Shown: positions 5,997 through 11,572 of the stretch, in pieces
Numbering within the stretch: position 1 is the stretch's first letter
Layout of the letters: the number at the start of each line of letters is the position of its first letter
DNA from: Prolixibacteraceae bacterium
Lineage (GTDB): Bacteria > Bacteroidota > Bacteroidia > Bacteroidales > Prolixibacteraceae
NCBI GenBank assembly: GCA_014380255.1
Contig: JACMKG010000387.1
Coordinates: 1-11,572, forward strand
Length of the DNA: 11,572 bases
Reading direction: 5' to 3'
Translations under genes and position numbers: made by a program
The notes under the pieces: model-generated
Seen by the model: only the letters and a program-made list of their open reading frames with translations
Database searches by the model: none
Told to the model about the DNA's origin: nothing

Positions 5997-8183
5997 CTAC
6001 AAAGAGGTTAGATGTCTGATCAACTGATCTTTATCCAATACCTCCATAACCGTGCGCCTGTTATCCTGATGCTTCTCTTCTGAACAATCAATCCCATCGG
6101 CACATTTGTTGATCAGTTGAGATTCTCCAAATCCCTTGGCAACCAGGCGGTCGGGTGTAATTCCTTTACCAATTAAATAGGCTACCACAGATTCAGATCT
6201 GCGAACCGATAGTTTATAATTGTAATCAGCGTCAGCACGGCTGTCGGTGTGTGATCCGATTGCTAAATGCACTTCCGGGTTTTCATGCAACATCCGAACC
6301 ATTTCATCCAATACAAGGGCGGCATCAGGGCGTATGTTTGATTTATTCAAATCATAGTACAGGTTTTTCAAGGTAAAGAGTTTCCCTTTGGATAGTTTCT
6401 CCATCTCGACAGTCAGGGAATAATCCCCCGGTTCTATACCGACACTTGAATATTTTACAGGATTTGGGATATATCCTTCTGCAGTAACATTGAACACATA
6501 GTCGGTTGAGTTATTGAGTTTCAACCGGATAATTCCATTGCCATTATCAAGGGATGACTCATCATATTTACCTTCCAGAACATCGACAATGGCCAAAGGG
6601 ATTATCTCTCCGGATTCCTGATCGATAACTCTGAGGGTGAGGAAGGGAGATGTATGGCGAAGAAGCAATTCTGCCTTGTGTTCAAGCCCAAACAGTGGTC
6701 TGGAAATAACAACGGGCTTAAGTTCTGAACCATAACCCTTGTTCTCAGCAGAAATAGCATATCGTTGTCCAGGTTTTATGGAGAATTTCGCCAATCCGTC
6801 TTTATCAGTTGTGGCTGAGGTGATGATCTCTCCATCGGCACCTTTAAGGTATATTTTTGTATCAGGCATGATTTCACCGTCACGTTCCTTCTTACTGGTT
6901 ACCAGGAGATCAATTCCATTTACCTTGAAGGAATAGATATCATCATCACCTGCTCCCCCGGGACGGTTGGAGGTAAAATAACCGGATGCAGAATCCAGGT
7001 TTGCTATGAATCCAAAATCGTCATACCTGGAATTGAGCGGTGACCCAAAATAGGCGACCATATATTTACCCTGATCATCTATTCTGGCAGCATAAATATC
7101 GAGGCATCCCAGACCGGGACGACCATCCGATGAGAAGTAGAGAGTTCCTTCTTGATCGATAGATGGGAACATTTCCTTTCCTTCGGTATTAATTGTTGAA
7201 CCCAGATTTTGTGGCTTTAACCATTGTCCATCAACAAATTCCGATTTATAAATATCAGTTGCACCAATTCCTCCCTCCTGATCTGATATAAAGTAGAGTG
7301 TTTTATTATCGGATGATAAAGCGGGATGCCCCACCGAATATAGATCGCTGTTATATGCAAAACTCACAGGTTCTGACCACGCTTTACCATTGAAGGTGGA
7401 AATGAAAATCTTCAGATTATTGATCCTTCCGGGCGATTTTTTATTCACTGAGCCGGAATTGCTGTTTCTTGTAAAATAAATAGTATTGTAATCCGATGAA
7501 AAACAAACAGGACCTTCATGTACCCTTGTATCCAGCTTTTTTGAAAAATGGGAAGTTTGCGTAAAATCGGCCTGTGGGTTGGCTTCTGTTTCAAATAGCC
7601 TTAGAAACGGTTGTCCAGTCCATTTAAATTCATTTTTCACCATCGAGAAGCTATCTCTCGCTGAAGAAAATATCAGACGGTCATTATAAAATGCCGGACA
7701 CATATCTGTAAAATGAGTATTCCCATGCACTTCTTTTATTTCTATATTTTTAATCTTATCCTTTATAGAAATAAGTTCGTTTAGCTGGTTATACTGTGTA
7801 ATGGCCCGCTTATCATCGGGAGCAAGCTGTAAATATTTATCAAGCCACACCTTTGATGCTTCCATATCGCCATCAATACGCAGCAATTGAGCATACTCGT
7901 AATAATCAGACAGCGTGCGTTGATCCGTCTGGACTAAGTATGAGTAATACAACAAGGCTTTTTTATAATTCAACATCTTTTCATAACAATAGGCCAGCCG
8001 TTGAATATACTTTCCATTTTGAGGATGCCTTTTGTATAATGATTCATAAGCGTTTGCTGCTCTGCTGTATGATAAATTCTCATAAAGCATGTCAGCTCTT
8101 TTTTCGATCCAGGATTGTGCTGACAAGGTTGCAGGCCACAATACCATTAATAGAATGATTTGAAGAAAAATTGCTCTTTTCAT
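5997..8183 (-). CDS. OmpA-family TPR/PD40 protein linked to type IX secretion (PorE-like architecture)
   Basis: Exported 728-residue protein, probably in the periplasm and bound to peptidoglycan. Domains in order: signal peptide 1-22 (ends LSA, Gln23); TPR-like helices about 28-130 (YSRAANAYESLYKRHP, YKKALLYYSYLV); a PD40/WD40-like propeller about 150-425 with repeated blades (RLIFSSARD, TIYFTRN, TLYFISDQEGGIGATDIY, TLYFSSDGRPGLGCLDIY, GYFTSNRPGGAGDDDIY); one or two CarboxypepD_reg-like beta-sandwiches about 430-600 (ITSATTDKDGLAKFSI); and a C-terminal OmpA domain about 603-720. The OmpA domain has the peptidoglycan diaminopimelate-binding pair Asp647 (SHTDSR) and Arg662 (LSVRRSE), 15 residues apart as in E. 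coli OmpA. It also has the Cys-containing insert (NKCADGIDCSEE) usual in Bacteroidota. It is the third gene of the operon, 17 bp after the PorP/SprF gene. T9SS PorE and related OmpA proteins share this layout. It could anchor the adjacent outer-membrane protein to the cell wall; that role is inference. Confidence 0.93.
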   Translation of the reverse strand: MKRAIFLQIILLMVLWPATLSAQSWIEKRADMLYENLSYSRAANAYESLYKRHPQNGKYIQRLAYCYEKMLNYKKALLYYSYLVQTDQRTLSDYYEYAQLLRIDGDMEASKVWLDKYLQLAPDDKRAITQYNQLNELISIKDKIKNIEIKEVHGNTHFTDMCPAFYNDRLIFSSARDSFSMVKNEFKWTGQPFLRLFETEANPQADFTQTSHFSKKLDTRVHEGPVCFSSDYNTIYFTRNSNSGSVNKKSPGRINNLKIFISTFNGKAWSEPVSFAYNSDLYSVGHPALSSDNKTLYFISDQEGGIGATDIYKSEFVDGQWLKPQNLGSTINTEGKEMFPSIDQEGTLYFSSDGRPGLGCLDIYAARIDDQGKYMVAYFGSPLNSRYDDFGFIANLDSASGYFTSNRPGGAGDDDIYSFKVNGIDLLVTSKKERDGEIMPDTKIYLKGADGEIITSATTDKDGLAKFSIKPGQRYAISAENKGYGSELKPVVISRPLFGLEHKAELLLRHTSPFLTLRVIDQESGEIIPLAIVDVLEGKYDESSLDNGNGIIRLKLNNSTDYVFNVTAEGYIPNPVKYSSVGIEPGDYSLTVEMEKLSKGKLFTLKNLYYDLNKSNIRPDAALVLDEMVRMLHENPEVHLAIGSHTDSRADADYNYKLSVRRSESVVAYLIGKGITPDRLVAKGFGESQLINKCADGIDCSEEKHQDNRRTVMEVLDKDQLIRHLTSL

Positions 8184-8200
8184 GGTTTCTAGATTAGATG

Positions 8201-9133
8201 CTAAAAGAATCGTGGGGACAATATTTTTTTATTCCGGTAAGCTATATCATAACTGACATATATCTCGTGAGTTCCATGATTGTAGTTCCCGAGCCGTGAC
8301 AGGGTTGTATCATATGAATAGCCCAAAGCCAATTGGGTAGTAATATCAAATTTAACCATCCCTCCCATTGCTTCGGTATATCTATACATTCCACCCAGCC
8401 ATAACCGGTCGTGCAATATAACGGCGCCTGAAAATTCGGAAGAGAGCGGTGCCCCCGTTACCATGCGGAACGTAAAAGATGGTTTAAAACGCACCTTATC
8501 GCTTACATCAAAGACCATCCCCCCTGTAAAAAAGTAATGGCGTTCTTCCTTGTTCAGCAACGTATTCTTATTGTCCGACAAGCTGTTTTGGAGCATCTTG
8601 GGTACGGAAAGGCCCAGGTAAAACCTGTCTGAATACATATACGTGCCGACACCAAAATTTGGCAGGTACATTTTCTCAGCTGTCGGGTTATCTTCATACT
8701 GCGCTCCCCTGAGGGATAATGTATTGACATCATACATATTGAAGCCCGCCTTTAATCCCAAGGCAAATTTGATCTTATCGGTCATTTTTAAATGATAGGC
8801 ATAATCCGTATAGATGCCCACTTGCCTGGTAGGGTCTATCCGATCGTAGATTAAGCTAAGGCCAACACCAACATTATACCCAATGAAGGGGCTGTTTACA
8901 GATATGGTCATCGTATTTGGTGCACCTTCAATACCCACCCATTGCTGACGGTTCATTACTACCGCGTTTAGAGTCCCCCGGCTACCAGCATAGGCCGGAT
9001 TGATGGAAACAGGGTTGTGCATGTACTGTGTGAACATCGGATCTTGTTGAGCCGATACACTCCCTATTATTCCTATCAGGAATAGGAACAGGGAACGGAT
9101 TTTGATCCATCCATTCTTTTTCATTTTTAACAT
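8201..9133 (-). CDS. PorP/SprF-family type IX secretion outer-membrane protein
   Basis: Outer-membrane beta-barrel protein of 310 residues from the PorP/SprF family. A signal peptide covers about residues 1-28 (hydrophobic 15-26, cleavage after SVSA, mature start Gln29). The mature N-terminus carries the family signature: QQDPMFTQYMHNPVSINPAYAGSRG and then NRQQWVGIEGAPNT. The rest is alternating amphipathic strands with aromatic ends, such as GVGLSLIYDRIDPT, FALGLKAGFNMY and NFGVGTYMYSDRFYLGLSVPKML, finishing near LGYSYDTTLSRLGNYNHGTHEIYVSY. In Flavobacterium, SprF-like proteins are needed for secretion of partner proteins bearing type B C-terminal domains and are often encoded next to them. 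Here the upstream neighbour, 30 bp away, is exactly such a protein, so this is its likely cognate factor. Two ATGs are possible, at 9133 and at 9124 (MKKNGW); the second gives a more typical signal peptide and no Shine-Dalgarno decides between them. Confidence 0.95.
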   Translation of the reverse strand: MLKMKKNGWIKIRSLFLFLIGIIGSVSAQQDPMFTQYMHNPVSINPAYAGSRGTLNAVVMNRQQWVGIEGAPNTMTISVNSPFIGYNVGVGLSLIYDRIDPTRQVGIYTDYAYHLKMTDKIKFALGLKAGFNMYDVNTLSLRGAQYEDNPTAEKMYLPNFGVGTYMYSDRFYLGLSVPKMLQNSLSDNKNTLLNKEERHYFFTGGMVFDVSDKVRFKPSFTFRMVTGAPLSSEFSGAVILHDRLWLGGMYRYTEAMGGMVKFDITTQLALGYSYDTTLSRLGNYNHGTHEIYVSYDIAYRNKKILSPRFF

Positions 9134-9163
9134 GATTTGCTGAATTTATTATTATTGAATATT

Positions 9164-11572
9164 TTATCTATCCAAGTATACAAAGCCCGTCTTATGGCGA
9201 TTCTTGCCATAATCGACCAGATAATAGTAAGTTCCCACAGGTAAAGATTTGGAGCCTATTTTACTCACATTGGAATTGCCTTCCCATTCGTTTTGATAAT
9301 TATTTTTCTGATATACGATATTTCCCCAACGGTTATACATCGTTAATTTGTTTTGAGGATATAAATCGATTCCCACAATAATGAACGTATCGTTCACGTC
9401 ATCCCCGTTGGGTGTTAATATCTGGTTGGGCAACAAAATATCTTCAATGCGGATCGACACTTTTGCCTGGCTACAATCACCATCAGCGTCACACAATTTA
9501 TACTTAAAGCTATCACTTCCCAGGAAATCTGCATTTGGCGTATAAGTATAAGTACCGTCCGGGTGGAACGAAATCGTGCCATGGGCAGGTAGATCCATAA
9601 TGGTCCATACATTACCTCCATCTCCGCTTATAATATCATTCTCAGCCACATCGCCCTGCAATACCAAATCCAACTGAATAGTATGAGTATCATCTTTCGC
9701 TAGAGGCATATCATTACTATTTTTTATGGCGATGGTAACTGTAGCTTCAGAACAATTCCCTTCTAAAGAGCATATCTGATAAGTAAATTGGTCGGTACCT
9801 TGATAATTATCTTCAGGAGTATAGGTATAACTACCATCGACATCAATTGTTAAACTGCCATGTTCTGGTTCGGTATGAGATTTCACAAGCACAGACATCG
9901 TGCATAATCCCTCATCATTTTCCATCACATTGCCAGAAACCATATCATCTTCGTCAATAGAAACATTATCATCGACAGCTACAGGCAATCCTTTGACATT
10001 AACCATTTGGCTGCATGTAGTAATGTTCCCACTTGCATCTGTTACCGTCCAAGAGATTTTAGTTGAGCCTATAGCAAAGACTTCCGGTGCATCATTATTT
10101 ACAGAAGCGATAGAACAATTATCAGAAGTGACTGGTGTACCTAATATTAAACCAGAAGCGGTACATTTTCCACTATCGACCATGATATTTTTATCCTCTG
10201 GACAAATGATCGTTGGCTTTTGGGTATCAACCAGGAGTATAGTCTGACTAAAATTAGTGCTATTATCATTGGCATCGGTGATGGTATAAGTCCTTGTCAC
10301 AACTTTCGGCATGGTGCCTGTTAAAACATCACTACTGGAAATAGATAGAGCTGTTTTTGCTGTGCAAGCATCGCTGACTGATAAGCCGAAAGCTTCAAGG
10401 CCAGCTATAGAATTAACAGCAAGAGTAACATCCACTAAATCACATCCTTCAACAGAAGTAACTGCAATGGTTCCTGTTATTTCAGGCGGAGTAATATCAT
10501 CTACCACAACCGTCTGCGTTTGGGTGGAAGTATTGCCGTTGCCATCATCATAAGTCCAGTGGATGGTATAAGTTCCCTGGGCTGAATATGTAAGTGCATC
10601 TTCTGTTGTTCCTTGAATGGTGCCTTTACAATTATCAGTAGCTGTTGGAGCTGATACCGAAACACTGCATTCACCGGTAACAGTTGGAAGAGTTTCCACA
10701 TCAGCTACGGGAGCCGTTGTATCATCTACAATTAAGTTCTGGTAGGCAGATGTCACATTACCGTTGCCATCGTCAAAAGTCCAGATAATAGTATGTTTTC
10801 CCTGTTTGGTTTTAGGAAACAATAAGGAAGTTGTTCCAATTACAGTGCCTTTGCAATTATCTATTGTAGTTGGTGCTGAGGGCGTTCCACTGCATTCGCC
10901 TACTATCACATCAGCAAGTATGGGTGTTTCTGGTGGGGTTATATCATCCACCACAACTGTCTGCGACTGGGTGGAAGTGTTGCCGTTGCCATCATCGTAA
11001 GTCCAGTGGATCGTATAAGTTCCCTGGATGTTATAAGTGGTCGGATCTTCTGTTGTTCCCACAATGGTACCTTTACAATTGTCAGTGGCTGTTGGAGCCG
11101 AAACTGTCACACTGCATTCAGCGGTAACAATTGGAAGGATCTCCACATCAGCCACTGGAGCCGTAATATCATCCACAATCAAATTCTGGTAGGCAGTTGT
11201 CACATTGCCGTTACCATCATCGAAAGTCCATATAATAGTGTGTTTTCCCTGTTTGCTTTTAGGAAACAATATAGAAGTTGTTCCCATTACAGTGCCCTTA
11301 CAATTATCAGTTGTAGTTGGTGTTGAGGGCGTACCACTGCATTCTCCTAAAATCACATCTGCAAGAATAGGTGTTTCCGGTGGTGTCACATCATCCACCA
11401 CCACCGTCTGTTCCTGGGTGGACATGTTGCCGTTTCCATCGTCGTAAATCCAGTGAATGGTATAAGTACCCTGCTCGGTGTATTCTGTCGGATCCTGTGT
11501 GGTTCCTGTAATAGGTCCCTCGCAGTTGTCGCTGGCTGTTGGGGCTGTTACCAAGGCACTGCACTCACCTGT
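9164..11572 (-). CDS. large secreted repeat protein: HYR/Ig-like repeats, tandem-95-like domains and T9SS type B sorting domain (5'-truncated)
   Basis: C-terminal 802 residues of a surface or secreted protein. The frame is open through the right edge; the TTG at 11554 is not a real start, because the residues before it (TGECSA) continue the repeat. From N to C terminus: about 2.4 copies of a 149-residue two-domain repeat (11572-10481), each half a HYR-like sandwich with DNCKGT, DDGNGN and VVVDD or LIVDD motifs; a divergent Ig-like segment (about 10480-10236); a canonical HYR domain (about 10235-9990: KPTIICPEDKN, then WTVTDASGN); and two tandem-95/cadherin-like domains (about 9990-9725 and 9709-9437) with AVDDN or AKDDT starts, GSYTYTP or GTYTYTP, and FTYQIC or FKYKLC strands. 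The last 90 residues (about 9440-9167) are the gliding-motility-associated type B sorting domain (LTPNGDDVNDTF, MYNRWGNIVYQ, LPVGTYYYLVDY). SprB-like adhesins share this plan, so a cell-surface adhesin is likely but its ligand is unknown. It heads the visible part of the operon with PorP/SprF and OmpA genes. Confidence 0.95.
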   Translation of the reverse strand, partial: TGECSALVTAPTASDNCEGPITGTTQDPTEYTEQGTYTIHWIYDDGNGNMSTQEQTVVVDDVTPPETPILADVILGECSGTPSTPTTTDNCKGTVMGTTSILFPKSKQGKHTIIWTFDDGNGNVTTAYQNLIVDDITAPVADVEILPIVTAECSVTVSAPTATDNCKGTIVGTTEDPTTYNIQGTYTIHWTYDDGNGNTSTQSQTVVVDDITPPETPILADVIVGECSGTPSAPTTIDNCKGTVIGTTSLLFPKTKQGKHTIIWTFDDGNGNVTSAYQNLIVDDTTAPVADVETLPTVTGECSVSVSAPTATDNCKGTIQGTTEDALTYSAQGTYTIHWTYDDGNGNTSTQTQTVVVDDITPPEITGTIAVTSVEGCDLVDVTLAVNSIAGLEAFGLSVSDACTAKTALSISSSDVLTGTMPKVVTRTYTITDANDNSTNFSQTILLVDTQKPTIICPEDKNIMVDSGKCTASGLILGTPVTSDNCSIASVNNDAPEVFAIGSTKISWTVTDASGNITTCSQMVNVKGLPVAVDDNVSIDEDDMVSGNVMENDEGLCTMSVLVKSHTEPEHGSLTIDVDGSYTYTPEDNYQGTDQFTYQICSLEGNCSEATVTIAIKNSNDMPLAKDDTHTIQLDLVLQGDVAENDIISGDGGNVWTIMDLPAHGTISFHPDGTYTYTPNADFLGSDSFKYKLCDADGDCSQAKVSIRIEDILLPNQILTPNGDDVNDTFIIVGIDLYPQNKLTMYNRWGNIVYQKNNYQNEWEGNSNVSKIGSKSLPVGTYYYLVDYGKNRHKTGFVYLDR
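10481..11572 (-). repeat. 447-bp (149-codon) tandem repeat encoding paired HYR-like domains, about 2.4 copies, open at right edge
   Basis: Corresponding bases lie exactly 447 apart: the PPE codons at 10481 and 10928, the GTCCAGTGGA segment (10554, 11001 and its variant near 11448), and the TGTTTTCCCTG segment near 10794 and 11241. Copies are 10481-10927, 10928-11374 and a partial 11375-11572. Each holds a 74-residue type-A domain (TYTIHWTYDDGNGN, TQTVVVDD) and a 75-residue type-B domain (FPKTKQGKHTIIWTFDDGNGN, YQNLIVDD). By hand count, the two complete B domains differ at 10 of 75 residues and the last two A domains at 7 of 60 aligned residues, while A and B differ far more. The pair was therefore the unit of duplication. 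More copies probably continue beyond the window. Confidence 0.95.

Noticed and set aside
10764..11447. Several + strand open frames of 78-106 codons across the repeat region, some with similar sequences to each other
   Set aside because: They are antisense shadows of the 447-bp repeat. They resemble each other only because the underlying repeats do, and the minus-strand frame has clear domain and motif structure.
11552..11554. TTG as the start codon of the surface-protein gene
   Set aside because: The frame stays open to the window edge and the residues before the TTG (TGECSA) match the end of the preceding repeat, so the TTG is internal.
10481..11572. Regular repeat spacing as a possible CRISPR array
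   Set aside because: The repeats are long, in frame and translated into HYR-like domains; there are no short repeats with unique spacers.

Overview
The window looks like chromosomal DNA from a member of the Bacteroidota. The evidence is a type IX secretion (T9SS) type B C-terminal sorting domain, a PorP/SprF-family outer-membrane protein, a TPR/PD40/OmpA protein of the T9SS-associated kind, promoter-like TAnnTTTG boxes in place of sigma70 hexamers, and a general lack of Shine-Dalgarno sequences. A finer placement cannot be supported from the sequence. No tRNA, rRNA, insertion sequence, CRISPR array or phage gene is visible. Seven of the eight genes belong to recognisable families; the eighth, the transglutaminase-like protein, has a recognisable fold but no known role.

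Layout. Positions 1-1479 (+) hold the 3' part of an aminopeptidase P (M24B) gene that enters from the left edge. A strong bidirectional terminator (1642-1682) separates it from two leftward genes: a predicted lipoprotein of the sugar isomerase/epimerase TIM-barrel family (1703-2575) and a secreted CE2-like SGNH carbohydrate esterase (2690-3790). A 336-bp divergent intergenic region (3791-4126) carries candidate promoters for both sides. To its right is a rightward pair, a uridine-phosphorylase-like enzyme (4127-4996) and a SirB1/transglutaminase-like protein lacking recognisable catalytic residues (5008-5874), probably one transcript. Candidate terminators lie at 5880-5907 (+) and 5956-5986 (-). 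The right half (5997-11572) is one leftward operon. Its order in transcription is a large repetitive secreted surface protein (cut by the right edge), a PorP/SprF-like protein and an OmpA-family PD40 protein, with gaps of 30 and 17 bp.

How the genes work together. The right-hand operon is best read as a dedicated surface-protein module. A long filamentous protein of HYR/Ig-like and tandem-95-like repeats ends in a T9SS type B signal. The adjacent PorP/SprF protein is the likely cognate outer-membrane factor for its export or attachment, and the OmpA/PD40 protein may link the assembly to peptidoglycan. The esterase and lipoprotein pair suggests small-scale processing of acetylated glycans or sugars in the periplasm. 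The nucleoside phosphorylase is ordinary pyrimidine salvage. I do not see a clearly new system. The most unusual points are the exact 447-bp (149-residue) two-domain repeat in the surface protein and the pairing of the nucleoside phosphorylase with the degenerate transglutaminase-like protein.
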